Assembly (NCBI RefSeq): GCF_016706325.1
Contig: NZ_JADJJX010000001.1
Coordinates: 1,054,001 to 1,118,000 of the forward strand
Length of the DNA: 64,000 nt
Direction: 5' to 3'
Origin: Methanothrix sp.
Lineage (GTDB): Archaea; Halobacteriota; Methanosarcinia; Methanotrichales; Methanotrichaceae
A program made the translations under genes and the position numbers. Under the pieces are notes generated by a model. The model had not been told where the DNA came from and did not search any database. It saw only the letters and a list, made by a program, of their open reading frames with translations. Positions 1 through 8,804 of the stretch are shown one piece after another (positions within the stretch are counted from its first letter, which is position 1; each line of letters begins with the position of its first letter).

Positions 1-959
1 AGATCGCCAAGGAGGACCCCACCCTGCAGGTCAACATCAATGAGGAGACAGGAGAGCACCTCATGGCGGGCATGGGCGAGTTGCACCTGGATGTAACCAT
101 AACCAGGATCCAGCGCGATCGCGGGGTGGAGCTTAAGACCTCGCCCCCCATTGTGGTGTACAGGGAGTCCATAGCCGGCCATGCCGGGCCGGTGGAAGGG
201 AAATCGCCCAATCACCACAACCGCTTCTATATCGAGTTCGAGCCGCTGGAAGAGGGAGTGGTCACTGCCCTGAAAGAGGGCAAGCTCAGCATGAAGATGG
301 AGGAGCTGGAGCGCAGAAAACTGCTCACCGACAACGGCATGGACAAGGATGAGGCCAGGAACATCTCCGGCTACTATGGCACCAATGTCCTCCTCAATAT
401 GACCAAAGGCATCCAGTACCTGAGAGAGACAATGGAGCTCATGCTGGAGGGCTTTGAGGAGGCCTTGAAGAATGGCCCCATCTGCAGGGAACCGGTGCAA
501 GGGGTGAAGGCCAAGCTGATGGATGTCAAGCTGCATGAGGATGCTGTGCACCGCGGCCCGGCCCAGGTCATTCCTGCAGTCAGGCAGGCTGTGCAGGCTG
601 GAATCCTCATGGCAGATCCTGTATTGCTCGAGCCCTTCCAGAATGTCTATATACAGGTGCCTCAGGATCAAATGGGTGGAGCCATGTCTGAGATCCAGGG
701 AAGAAGAGGTGTCATCCTGAGCATGGAAAGCCAGGGCGATATGGTGATCCTCAAGTCCAAGATGCCCGTGGCTCAGATGTTCGGCTTCTCCGGGGCGATA
801 AGATCGGCCACAGAGGGGAGAGCACTCTGGTCGACGGAGTTCGCAGGATTCGAGCCCCTGCCGGCGAACCTATTGCAGGAGACCGTCAGGCAGATCAGGA
901 CCAGAAAGGGCTTGAAGCCGGAGATGCCCAAACCCAGTGATTACCTGAAGGTAGTATAA
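1..959 (+). CDS. fusA: Translation elongation factor 2 (aEF-2), C-terminal part
   Basis: C-terminal part of archaeal EF-2, the GTPase that translocates peptidyl-tRNA on the ribosome. The frame is already open at base 3, so the GTP-binding domain lies left of the window; about 318 residues covering roughly domains III-V are visible. MAGMGELHLDV near the edge is an EF-2/EF-G signature. The segment LHEDAVHRGPAQVIPA is the domain IV tip, whose histidine (AVHRG) is the one modified to diphthamide; a diphthine synthase gene lies at 37935-38750. The stop is at 957-959. EF-1A follows after 69 bp and S10 after that, the usual archaeal str-type order. Identification is very secure. Confidence 0.97.
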   Translation, partial: IAKEDPTLQVNINEETGEHLMAGMGELHLDVTITRIQRDRGVELKTSPPIVVYRESIAGHAGPVEGKSPNHHNRFYIEFEPLEEGVVTALKEGKLSMKMEELERRKLLTDNGMDKDEARNISGYYGTNVLLNMTKGIQYLRETMELMLEGFEEALKNGPICREPVQGVKAKLMDVKLHEDAVHRGPAQVIPAVRQAVQAGILMADPVLLEPFQNVYIQVPQDQMGGAMSEIQGRRGVILSMESQGDMVILKSKMPVAQMFGFSGAIRSATEGRALWSTEFAGFEPLPANLLQETVRQIRTRKGLKPEMPKPSDYLKVV

Positions 960-1028
960 CCACCCTTCGAAAGGATTAAACGCAGAAATACTAAAAATAT
1001 GGATAGTGCCAGTTGGAGGAGATAAGTT

Positions 1029-2303
1029 ATGGCAGATACAAAGCCGCATCTCAATCTAGCATTCATTGGACATGTCGACCACGGAAAGTCGACTACCGTA
1101 GGCAGATTGATGTACGAGACCGGGGCCGTAGACCCCCACACAGTTGATGAGTATAAGAAAGAAGCAGCAGGCAAGGGAAAGGCGACATTCGAGTTCGCCT
1201 GGGTCATGGACAGCCTGAAGGAAGAGCGCGAGAGGGGTGTTACCATTGATATCGCCCATCACCGCTTCGATACCGCCAAGTACTACTTCACTGTGGTGGA
1301 CTGCCCTGGCCACAGGGACTTCGTGAAGAACATGATCACCGGAGCCAGCCAGGCCGATGCAGCAGTATTGATTGTGGCCGTGCCGGAAGGAGTCATGGCT
1401 CAGACCAAGGAGCACGTCTTCCTCTCCAGGACCCTGGGCGTCAACCAGCTGGTTGTGGCCATGAACAAGATCGATGCCACCACCCCACCCTACGACGAGA
1501 AGAGGTTCAACGAGGTCAAGGAAGAGGTAGGCAAGCTCCTCAAGATGGTTGGATACAAGATCGATGAGATCCCCTTCATCCCCCTCTCCGGCTTGACTGG
1601 AGACAACCTCTCCAAGGCCAGCCCCAATCTGCCCTGGTATAAGGGTCCCACTCTGCTTGATGCCCTGAACAACCTGAAGGTTCCAGAGAAGCCCACCAAC
1701 CTGCCTCTGCGTGTACCTGTACAGGATGTCTATACCATCTCTGGCGTGGGCACTGTGCCCGTGGGCAGAGTGGAGACCGGGGTCATGAGGAAGAACGATA
1801 AGATCGTCTTCCAGCCCGCTGGAGTGTCCGGCGAGGTCAAGTCCATTGAGATGCATCACGAGGAGGTGCCTGAGGCATTCCCAGGGGATAACATCGGATG
1901 GAATGTGCGCGGCGTATCCAAGAAGGATATCCGCCGGGGAGATGTCTGCGGATCGGTGGAGAAGCCCCCGACAGTGGCCAAGGAGTTCAAGGCCCAGATA
2001 GTGGTACTGCAGCATCCGAGCGCCATATCCGCCGGATACACCCCTGTATTCCACTGCCATACTGCTCAGATCGCCTGCACTCTGACCTCCATTCTGGCCA
2101 AGCTGGACCCCAGGTCAGGAGCGGTCAAGGAGGAGAATCCCGCATTCATCAAGGCAGGTGACGCAGCCATCATCATGGTCACCCCCTCCAAGCCCATGGT
2201 CATCGAGCCGGTGAAGGAGATTCCCCAGTTGGGCAGGTTCGCCATCAGAGACATGGGCACGACCGTCGCTGCAGGAATGTGCATAAGCGTGGTACCACGC
2301 TAA
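1029..2303 (+). CDS. tuf: Translation elongation factor 1-alpha (EF-1A)
   Basis: EF-1A, the GTPase that delivers aminoacyl-tRNA to the ribosome; 424 residues, normal for the archaeal protein. The P-loop GHVDHGKS is at about residues 14-21, the G3 motif DCPGH near 96 and the G4 motif NKID near 150, followed by the two beta-barrel domains. A strong Shine-Dalgarno GGAGG lies 8 bases before the ATG. A TATA-like stretch around 984-993 would allow an internal promoter as well as read-through from EF-2. The complete G motifs and C-terminus suggest an intact gene. Confidence 0.98.
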   Translation: MADTKPHLNLAFIGHVDHGKSTTVGRLMYETGAVDPHTVDEYKKEAAGKGKATFEFAWVMDSLKEERERGVTIDIAHHRFDTAKYYFTVVDCPGHRDFVKNMITGASQADAAVLIVAVPEGVMAQTKEHVFLSRTLGVNQLVVAMNKIDATTPPYDEKRFNEVKEEVGKLLKMVGYKIDEIPFIPLSGLTGDNLSKASPNLPWYKGPTLLDALNNLKVPEKPTNLPLRVPVQDVYTISGVGTVPVGRVETGVMRKNDKIVFQPAGVSGEVKSIEMHHEEVPEAFPGDNIGWNVRGVSKKDIRRGDVCGSVEKPPTVAKEFKAQIVVLQHPSAISAGYTPVFHCHTAQIACTLTSILAKLDPRSGAVKEENPAFIKAGDAAIIMVTPSKPMVIEPVKEIPQLGRFAIRDMGTTVAAGMCISVVPR

Positions 2304-2328
2304 ATCAACTTTTTTTCGGTGTTAAAAC

Positions 2329-2637
2329 ATGCAAAAAGCTAGAATTCGGCTCTCTGGCACCAATCCCTTGATGCTGGACGATATCTGCAATCAGGTCAAA
2401 GGGATTGCCCAGAGGACGGGAGTCCATATGGCAGGACCCATTCCCCTCCCCACCAAGAAGATGGTCGTTCCCTGTAGAAAGTGCCCTGATGGAGAGGGAA
2501 CTGCCACCTGGGACCACTGGGAGATGAGGGTCCATAAAAGGCTTATCGATCTTGATGCCGATGAGCGCGCTCTCCGCCAGCTCATGAGAATTCAGGTTCC
2601 CAAAAATGTAAATATTGAGATTGTTCTGGAGAGCTAG
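2329..2637 (+). CDS. rps10: 30S ribosomal protein S10
   Basis: Small-subunit ribosomal protein S10 (uS10), 102 residues, the usual archaeal length. It binds 16S rRNA in the head of the 30S subunit. The core block HMAGPIPLPTKK is typical of S10. It follows EF-1A by 25 bp and almost certainly shares its transcript. A T-run (2311-2317) lies in the short gap but has no hairpin, so it is not a convincing terminator. No Shine-Dalgarno is evident before the ATG. Confidence 0.97.
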   Translation: MQKARIRLSGTNPLMLDDICNQVKGIAQRTGVHMAGPIPLPTKKMVVPCRKCPDGEGTATWDHWEMRVHKRLIDLDADERALRQLMRIQVPKNVNIEIVLES

Positions 2638-2737
2638 AGATTAGGTAGGGCTGCTTTTCCGGGAAGAGAGCCCGATGCCTATATATTCCATAATTTTACT
2701 GGTGATACATGCTCTCTTCCAAGAGGGACAAAGATGG

Positions 2738-2811
2738 GGACTCGTAGTATAGTCTGGATAGAATAGAGGCCTCCGGAGCCTCGGGCCCGGGTTCGAATCC
2801 CGGCGGGTCCG
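2738..2811 (+). tRNA. tRNA-Arg (anticodon CCG)
   Basis: A 74-nt cloverleaf. The acceptor arms GGACTCG (2738-2744) and CGGGTCC (2804-2810) pair over 7 bp with one G-U. The anticodon stem GAGGC/GCCTC encloses the loop CTCCGGA, giving anticodon CCG, which reads CGG arginine codons. The T-arm is CCGGG/CCCGG with loop TTCGAAT. No intron and no encoded CCA. The D-stem is weak, with an A-A mismatch in GTAT/GAAT. A TATA-like box (CTATATAT, about 2676-2683) lies upstream and a T-run (2817-2823) downstream. Confidence 0.95.
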
Positions 2812-2880
2812 TGAAACTTTTTTAAACCGGATTATTTGATTGATAATCCCCTCAATCCCTCCCATCCACCCCCTCAAGGA

Positions 2881-3150
2881 TCAGCTGCTTGCGGCCTTCC
2901 CCCTCTCCCTCCCGGAATTTGATCCATCTGCCCCCTTCAAAATAGCCCCTTCATCGATCTTCTTGAGAATGATGGTCCCATCGCCCAGATGGTCTATAGC
3001 GATCCTGTCTCCTGTGCACAGATCAAGGCCATATCTGATGGCCAGGGGAAGCTGAACCCTGCCGTTAGCGTCGATACTGGTAATCAATCCATTCACCCAG
3101 GGCTTCCATCCTTTGAGTTTATAAAAGGCTTGTTTTGAGATGAGATTCAT
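2881..3150 (-). CDS. AbrB/SpoVT-type DNA-binding protein
   Basis: Small swapped-hairpin (AbrB/SpoVT/MazE-like) DNA-binding protein, about 89 residues from the chosen ATG. The domain runs through ITSIDANGRVQLPLAIRYGL and LCTGDRIAIDHLGDGTIILK, the usual pattern of a G-R-hydrophobic-LP core followed by a strand that ends in LKK. Such proteins act as dimeric transcription regulators or antitoxins; no toxin partner is visible. The frame stays open to an ATG at 3231, but that would overlap the upstream gene, so 3150 is preferred. The C-terminal tail is charged. The target is unknown. Confidence 0.75.
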   Translation of the reverse strand: MNLISKQAFYKLKGWKPWVNGLITSIDANGRVQLPLAIRYGLDLCTGDRIAIDHLGDGTIILKKIDEGAILKGADGSNSGRERGKAASS

Positions 3151-3209
3151 ATGAGGGCAATGAGATAAGATATCTGCCCTAGAAGATGGCAAAAATATGA
3201 ATCCTCTCT

Positions 3210-3915
3210 TTAGCAGTCTATGCCCTCGCATCCCGCATCCCTCTTCACCCCGGCGGGCTCCTCCCTGAAGATCAGCCTCTTCTCCACATCGAAGGTGCCG
3301 GTGAAGGACTCATGTACCTTGACATCCTTGGAGAGCAGCTTGTGCAGATGGGCATCGGTCTGCCAGGTCCCATTGAATGAGTTCCTGGTCGCTATGCCCA
3401 CTGAATCCACAGGCCTTGCTCTGAGCAATCCGGCGATCTTCTCCTGATCGGCGGCGCCGGAGGAGGGATCGGCGGAGGCGAAGAATGTGCTTCCTCCCTC
3501 TCTCCATCTCAGTGACGGAGAAGGACTCCTGTACCTGGGCTCCTATTCCTCCCCAGAACGATTTGGAATGGATGTGCTTCGTTCCCACCATGGGGGTGGT
3601 GCCGAAGTAGCTGATCCTGGAGCTCTCCCAGAGGTTCAGAGGAATGAGAGAGCTGTTGCCCATCCCCGGCAGCCGCCCAGCTCTCTGGGATTCAACAGTT
3701 CCAGTGTCCATCTCCAGGTCGCCGTCCCCGGTCATGAAGCTGTTATACTCCAGGGCCAGATCTCTGTCCTTTATCGAGACGCCAACCTCGAAATAGCCTG
3801 TTCCGGCTACCCTCAGGCCGTTGGTGAACTCCCCCTCCTGGACCTTTCCGGATAGAGCTGAGGCCATATCTATCTGCCCGGAGAAGATGAGGAATATCAG
3901 CAACAGAGCCAGCAC
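3210..3915 (-). pseudogene. Secreted protein gene broken by a frameshift
   Basis: The protein starts with a hydrophobic signal segment (LALLLIFLIFSG) and is otherwise of unknown function, resembling methanogen secreted proteins with beta-rich repeats. Frame 1 runs 3915 to about 3490; the continuation (FFASADPSSGAADQEKI, then GIATRNSFNGTWQTDAHLHK to a stop at 3210) is in the next frame. The switch lies near 3490-3500, after ERGRK, where one extra base would explain it. The rest of frame 1 beyond that point is arginine-rich nonsense. Either a pseudogene or a sequencing error; the downstream half still looks selected for coding. Confidence 0.7.
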
Positions 3916-4037
3916 TACTCCCCTCGTGATCCTACCCCATTTTTCTTGCTGAAGTTCTATTTGTACCTTCTAGATAAAAAAGTTATTGCACTGAAGAGCG
4001 ATAGTTTGATCAGACCCCATGCCCAGATCAAGGGCTG

Positions 4038-4865
4038 ATGTCAGGGGATCTCGCTGTGGTCATGGATGTGGCAGGGACGATCATGAGGATGTATCGCGTG
4101 GCCAAGGATATCTCTCGCAATGTGATCTTGGAGGGGGTCGTCACCTGGGAGCTCATCATGGAGAAGAGCGGCCGGGCGCTGGTGGTGCCTCAGATGGATC
4201 CGGATATGATAATCTCCCTGCATCCCGAGGAGCCAGTCCGGGTGCTGGCGACGGGCCGGGAGGAGTGCATCAAGGTCAGCTGCTCCTCTGGCCGGGTATC
4301 CGCTGATGAGGCCCTGGAGATCCTCAAAAATTCGCCGGCCAGAATGCGCGACCTGCAGGAGGCATGTGCAATGGTGAAGGCGAAGTGTGAGGGGAGCTAC
4401 CACACCGCCGGATTCATAATCGACAGGGATCTCGGGGAGATCGTCTATGCCATGAGCACTGGGGGCATCCCCTTTCCCGGATTGGAGGAGGCGCTTTTGG
4501 ATTTGGAGGCCATGGGTGCGGATATCTATCTGGCCTCTGGCGATAGCAGAAGGAGCCTGAGCAGCCTGGCGGATCTGGGCATAGAGCCCTCGCGAATGAA
4601 CCCTGTCGCCAACCCCCAGCGAAAAGGGGAGATCGTAAGAGAGCTCAAGAGAAGCTACCGCCAGGTGGTTATGGTCGGGGATGGTCTGAATGATATCTAT
4701 GCCCTGAGAGCAGCCGACCTGGGAGTGCTGACGGTAGAGCAGCAGACCCGCCCCTCAACCAGATTGCTGGATGCCGCTGATGTGATCATCAAGAGCATCA
4801 GCGATCTGCCGGGCATCATCGAAAGATCCAGATCTATCGAAAGGGATGAGTTCATCCCCGCCTGA
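4038..4865 (+). CDS. Soluble HAD-family phosphatase, P-type ATPase-like
   Basis: A 275-residue HAD-superfamily hydrolase without membrane segments. Motif I is DVAGT near residue 10, closer to the DKTGT of P-type ATPases than to DxDGT of phosphatases. Motif II is the serine of LASGDSRRS, motif III the lysine of QRKGEIV, motif IV the acidic pair in VMVGDGLNDIYAL. This matches the soluble P-type-ATPase-related group found in methanogens, whose substrate is not established. The ATG follows an AGGG stretch. It stands alone between a secreted-protein remnant and a DNA-binding protein, so context gives no pathway. Confidence 0.8.
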   Translation: MSGDLAVVMDVAGTIMRMYRVAKDISRNVILEGVVTWELIMEKSGRALVVPQMDPDMIISLHPEEPVRVLATGREECIKVSCSSGRVSADEALEILKNSPARMRDLQEACAMVKAKCEGSYHTAGFIIDRDLGEIVYAMSTGGIPFPGLEEALLDLEAMGADIYLASGDSRRSLSSLADLGIEPSRMNPVANPQRKGEIVRELKRSYRQVVMVGDGLNDIYALRAADLGVLTVEQQTRPSTRLLDAADVIIKSISDLPGIIERSRSIERDEFIPA

Positions 4866-5058
4866 ATCCTCCCTCTCTTTCCGGTCCTTTGTTATGGTGC
4901 AATTGACATGATGTTAAATATATTCTATCTGAAATGGGCCGGACATGGCTTATTCTAGGAAAAGTATTATATACCTTGGCAGTTGTTCCTTTGAATGGCA
5001 ACCTTTTAATTCGCTTCGAAATGAGATCGAACTGGAAGAAACTAGGAGTAGCCAATAA

Positions 5059-5613
5059 ATGTTCGAAGAGCTTTTAGAGCTATACAAAACAAAGGCTGAA
5101 GAGATTGATAGAGATCGTAAAGAGGCACAGGCCATGATCATGCTCGTCTCTGCCATCGACAGGATGTCAAAGGATCTGGACTCCAAGAAGAGCGATGTCG
5201 AGCTATTGGGGCGGCTGATCGATCAGGTTGATCGCCTCTCCAAAGAGGTCTCCGACCTCAAGAGCCAGCTTCGTACCAGGCAGGCCCGTTCCTCTGCTAC
5301 AGCGGTGTCTGGTCCGGGCGAGGGGCGGGCACTGGATAATCATGCCCGATCTCTGATCGATATCATGGCGGAAAAGCCGGGCAGATACACTACCAGCGAA
5401 CTGGTGGACATCCTCGGTCTGAATAAGACAACGGTCATAAGTGTGATGAAACGTGCTCTGGAGCTTGATCCAAAGCATGTCAAGATGAGCCAGGGGAAGA
5501 GGCGTAAGCTCTATCTGGCCTACGTCTCCGATGAGGATGCCCAAAGGGCAGAATCGTCATCAGGCGCTGGTGAATCCGACCGTATGAAGCTTGAGCTCAT
5601 GGCCATGACCTGA
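5059..5613 (+). CDS. Coiled-coil protein with C-terminal winged-helix domain
   Basis: A 184-residue protein of two parts. Residues about 1-75 are charged and heptad-like (EELLELYKTKAEEIDRDRKE and later), predicted to form a coiled coil. Residues about 92-155 form a helix-turn-helix: LIDIMAEKPGRYTTSELVDI then LGLNKTTVISVMKRALEL, a pattern typical of winged-helix DNA binders. A dimeric archaeal regulator is the simplest reading; target genes are unknown. A TATA-like ATTATATACC (about 4966-4975) sits some 85 bp before the ATG. A structured 3' element follows at 5658-5724. Confidence 0.7.
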   Translation: MFEELLELYKTKAEEIDRDRKEAQAMIMLVSAIDRMSKDLDSKKSDVELLGRLIDQVDRLSKEVSDLKSQLRTRQARSSATAVSGPGEGRALDNHARSLIDIMAEKPGRYTTSELVDILGLNKTTVISVMKRALELDPKHVKMSQGKRRKLYLAYVSDEDAQRAESSSGAGESDRMKLELMAMT

Positions 5614-5657
5614 GGGAGAGTCATACCGGAAAACTGTGTGAAATTTATATGACCACA

Positions 5658-5724
5658 GGGGCTGAACCGCCGGGATGATCCCGGCGATCCTTCTCCCTGG
5701 AGGTTGCCCCCAAGCCGGTTTTTT
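5658..5724 (+). ncRNA. Structured 3' element or small RNA ending in a T-run
   Basis: Between the stop of the HTH gene and the converging exporter gene, GGGGC (5658-5662) and AACC (5665-5668) pair with GGTT (5702-5705) and GCCCC (5706-5710), leaving a 2-nt bulge. Inside is a strong hairpin GCCGGG/CCCGGC (5669-5685) and a short TCC/GGA pair. Six T follow at 5719-5724. It could be a 3'-UTR terminator of the upstream gene or a processed small RNA. A TTTATAT box at 5644-5650 is too close to promote the entire structure. Confidence 0.4.
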
Positions 5725-5844
5725 GCAGATATTCTCTCCGGCAGAATATCTTAATTTTTCTATATGGTTCAGCCAGTGTTGTCCTGCAGACTAACAATAG
5801 ATCTTGGGTATCTTGCTACTTATATGAAACAGCTGTCATAGCAT

Positions 5845-8172
5845 TCAATGCCACAGAGCCTGAGAGATTTTGGCAATTGCAGCCTTGATCGGCTTTCTTC
5901 TCAACTCCATGCGGAAGATCAGCACCACAAATACAGTGAATGTGGTGGCCAGGGCGAAGAGTATCGCCAGCACTGTCACCATGCCGAAGTTATTGGTGAT
6001 ATTAAAGGGGGATGATATCAGGGCGACAAAGCCGAATATGGTGGTGAGGCCGGAGGCGATCAGGGCGGAGCCTATGGCTTTGGTGGCTATGGAGAGGGCC
6101 TCTTCGGGATCGCCGATCGACTCCAGCTCCTCATAGAAGCGCTCCATCATCAGGATGGCATACTCAGATCCCACTCCCAGGATCAGCGCTCCCAGGCAGG
6201 CTGTGAGGGGGGTGTACTTCATGCCCGATAGGTACATCACCCCGCCCATCCAGCCTATCACCACCAGCATGGGCAGCACAGGAAGCAGGGCCTTTATCAG
6301 ATCGCGATAGATCGCCAGGAGGACTATGAATATCAGCAGCAGGCCGAGGAGGGTCATCTCCGTCCTTCCTTTGGTCAGGGCGGTTATCACTGTGGTCATC
6401 ACCACAGAGTCGCCGGTCATCCTCACTGCAACCCCCGCCGGAGGAGGGTTCCAGGCGATATCTTTTTCGATCTCCTTCATCAGCCGGTCTGAGCCCTCAG
6501 TGCCCAGGTTGGATATGGTCTGGCCCACATCAAGATCGATTATGGCGGTGTTGCGTCCATCCAGGTATATATCCCGCCTGCTGGGAGGAAGGGAATTGAC
6601 CAGCTCCCTGATGGTTGTTCTATCCTCAGGAAGGATCCCCTGATTTGCCCCTTTTGCCAGGCTGGCGATGCTGGTATACCCCAGTATCTGATCTCTGGAT
6701 CTCTTCAGATAGATGGAGAACTCATCCATCCATTGCAGCACCCCCGGATCGGTGATATCATCGGCCTGCACCAGCAGCTGGATGCTATCTGTGCCCCCGA
6801 AGATCTCGCTCATATGTCTGAAATCTATCAGAGGGGGCAGGTCCTGGGGCACATAGTTCTTGAAGTCGGTGTCTACAGGGACCTGAGTATCGGAATAGAT
6901 GCCAGCCAGGGCAAGAAGGAGTGCAGCGGCTAAAATGAGCTGCCAGCTCGCAATGCAGAAGGCTGAGATCCTCTCCAGCATCCGTTCGATGATCGTCTCC
7001 TCTCTCCCCTTGCCAGTCTCTCCCCCCTCCTCTGCATCCGTATCCCTGGCTGCATGCCCCTCTTCTGGGCGGCGATGGTGGGTTTTTTCCATGAGTATGG
7101 AGAGCGTTGTCACCCCCACAAAGAGGGCGGAGAGGAAGCAGAGGACAAGCCCGATCAAGCAGACCAGCCCGAAGTCCCTCACCATGGGGATGGAGGAGGT
7201 GAGCAGGGAGAGAAAGCCCATGGAGGTTATGATCAGGGCGATGATCACCGGTTTGGTGACATGCTTTACCGTCTGTATCACTGCACTCTGCGCTAGGCCG
7301 GTGCGGATGAACTCCTCATTTATCCGGTTCTGGAACTGGATGGCATAATCGATGCCAATCCCGATCAATATCGGAAATGCGGACATCGAGACCATGGTGA
7401 ACGGTATTTGGAGAAGGCCCATGGCGCCGAAGGTCCAGCCCACGCCCAGAAAGACGATTGGGATGGGAAGAAGAGGCCATCTCACCTTAGAGAAGGTCAT
7501 CAGAAGTGCCACTATCATCAGAAAGCCCGCCAGGAGAAGAATAGGGGCATTGCTCTTGGCCATCTCAGCAGTGATCGAGTTCATCAGGGCGGGCTGGCCG
7601 GTGAGGGTGAGCCTGGTATCGGCAGGAAAGCTGGCCAGTTGCAGTTGGCCGTTCGCCTCCTGATGCAGCTCCCTCTTCTCCGATTCTGTGAGGGAGACAG
7701 GCAGCTCTATGGAGAGCATGGTATGGCTGCGATCGGGCAATATCGCCGCCAATATGGGACTGTCAGCAGACAGGATCTCAGCTATTCTCTCCTGATCGGG
7801 AATGGACCTCCTTCCGCTGCTCTCTTTCTCCTCATCGGCCACAATGTCGGCGATGCTGGTGACGGAGAGGACGCCCGGTGCCTCCTTCATCCTATCGGAG
7901 AAGAGGAGCATCCTTCTGAGTATCTCCGGCTCTGTCACATCATCCGCCTCGATCAATATGGCGATGGACTCAGTCCCAAAGTTCTGCACATAGAGGTGCT
8001 CGTAGATCTGGTAGAGGCTGGAGTCCTTGCCCACCATGCTCTCAGTGGCCAGTCCTTGCATCTCGATCTGCTGGGCATAGTGAATGGAGACAGAGGTGAG
8101 AAGCAGAGTGGCAGCGATGATCAGAATGGGGTTTTGAGCTATCCATCGGCCAAGCCGCTCTGCGCTGTCCAT
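5845..8172 (-). CDS. RND-superfamily exporter (HAE3/MMPL type)
   Basis: A 775-residue membrane protein of the archaeal/bacterial HAE3-like RND family, built as two similar halves. Each half has one N-terminal membrane helix (NPILIIAATLLLTSVSIHYA in the first; SWQLILAAALLLALAGI in the second), a large external domain of about 180 residues, and five more helices. The fourth-helix motifs GIGIDYAIQF and GVGSEYAILMMERF are the proton-relay region equivalents. Likely export of lipids or hydrophobic compounds by proton flow; substrate unknown. The start at 8172 is chosen because longer versions overlap the divergent regulator at 8252, its probable controller. Confidence 0.9.
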   Translation of the reverse strand: MDSAERLGRWIAQNPILIIAATLLLTSVSIHYAQQIEMQGLATESMVGKDSSLYQIYEHLYVQNFGTESIAILIEADDVTEPEILRRMLLFSDRMKEAPGVLSVTSIADIVADEEKESSGRRSIPDQERIAEILSADSPILAAILPDRSHTMLSIELPVSLTESEKRELHQEANGQLQLASFPADTRLTLTGQPALMNSITAEMAKSNAPILLLAGFLMIVALLMTFSKVRWPLLPIPIVFLGVGWTFGAMGLLQIPFTMVSMSAFPILIGIGIDYAIQFQNRINEEFIRTGLAQSAVIQTVKHVTKPVIIALIITSMGFLSLLTSSIPMVRDFGLVCLIGLVLCFLSALFVGVTTLSILMEKTHHRRPEEGHAARDTDAEEGGETGKGREETIIERMLERISAFCIASWQLILAAALLLALAGIYSDTQVPVDTDFKNYVPQDLPPLIDFRHMSEIFGGTDSIQLLVQADDITDPGVLQWMDEFSIYLKRSRDQILGYTSIASLAKGANQGILPEDRTTIRELVNSLPPSRRDIYLDGRNTAIIDLDVGQTISNLGTEGSDRLMKEIEKDIAWNPPPAGVAVRMTGDSVVMTTVITALTKGRTEMTLLGLLLIFIVLLAIYRDLIKALLPVLPMLVVIGWMGGVMYLSGMKYTPLTACLGALILGVGSEYAILMMERFYEELESIGDPEEALSIATKAIGSALIASGLTTIFGFVALISSPFNITNNFGMVTVLAILFALATTFTVFVVLIFRMELRRKPIKAAIAKISQALWH

Positions 8173-8190
8173 AACAAATGCCTCAAAAGT

Positions 8191-8204
8191 TCGGTTTTTA
8201 CCGA
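8191..8204. promoter_or_regulatory. Inverted repeat in divergent promoter region
   Basis: TCGGT and ACCGA separated by TTTT form a perfect 5-bp inverted repeat in the 79-bp space between the exporter start (8172) and the regulator start (8252). Its position suits an operator for the GbsR/MarR-type regulator. This is inference from position only. Confidence 0.35.
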
Positions 8205-8251
8205 CCAATCGAAACATGCGAAAGATAGATAAAAGTTGTGGTCTTCTCCCA

Positions 8252-8764
8252 ATGGTGATGGACCAGGAGGTGAGAGCCCTCTTGAAGAGGCATATGATAG
8301 ATGCCTGTGTCAAGGTGGCCAATAGCCGCGGCTGCTGTGATGCCGTTGGGGTATTGCAGGGCACCCTCTTTCTCACGGATGCCCCTCTATCCATGGATCA
8401 GCTGGTGGAGGAGACCGGCTACAGCAAATCCACAGTCAGCATCAATATGGGCATCCTGGAGAGAATGGGTTTGGTCAAAAGAGAGGTCATTCCTGGGGAT
8501 AAGAGATACCACTATGTACCAGTCAGAGATCCTGATTCTCTCCGGAGGGATATGATCGTCAACATCCGCCAGAATCTGCAGGATATTCTGATCGCTCTTG
8601 ACAGAACTGAGGCCGATCTGAAGGCCAGAGATGGTCCGGACCCATCAGTCCCGGAGAGGATCGAGGAGATCAGACGATATTATAGACGGACCGATAAGAT
8701 GCTGGATCTGATGTCAAGATACAGCACAGAGGAGCTCATCTGCCGGCTGGAGGCGCCCATCTGA
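8252..8764 (+). CDS. GbsR/MarR-family transcription regulator
   Basis: About 170 residues with a MarR-like winged helix: SMDQLVEETGYSKSTVSINM then LERMGLVKREVIPGDKRYHY, the helix-turn-helix and wing of the GbsR-type group (COG1510-like). The C-terminal half is helical and probably dimerises. It is divergent from the RND exporter and probably regulates it. ATG codons at 8252 and 8258 both lie about 25 bases downstream of a TATA-like AGATAAAAG (8226-8234), suggesting a leaderless transcript; an ATG at 8216 lengthens the protein by 12 atypical residues and is less likely. Confidence 0.82.
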   Translation: MVMDQEVRALLKRHMIDACVKVANSRGCCDAVGVLQGTLFLTDAPLSMDQLVEETGYSKSTVSINMGILERMGLVKREVIPGDKRYHYVPVRDPDSLRRDMIVNIRQNLQDILIALDRTEADLKARDGPDPSVPERIEEIRRYYRRTDKMLDLMSRYSTEELICRLEAPI

Positions 8765-8804
8765 GGATGCCTCCTGTGGGAGGCGCTGAGCTGGGCTGAG
8801 GGCT

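Noticed and set aside
1056..2060. Long minus-strand frame opposite EF-1A
   Set aside because: Lies entirely antisense to a clear EF-1A gene; composition reflects the codon pattern of that gene.
2305..2320. Terminator between EF-1A and S10
   Set aside because: T-run without hairpin and only 25 bp between genes that are normally co-transcribed.
7408..8232. 274-codon plus-strand frame within the RND exporter
   Set aside because: Antisense to the exporter, low-complexity His/Gly/Gln-rich product, no domain.
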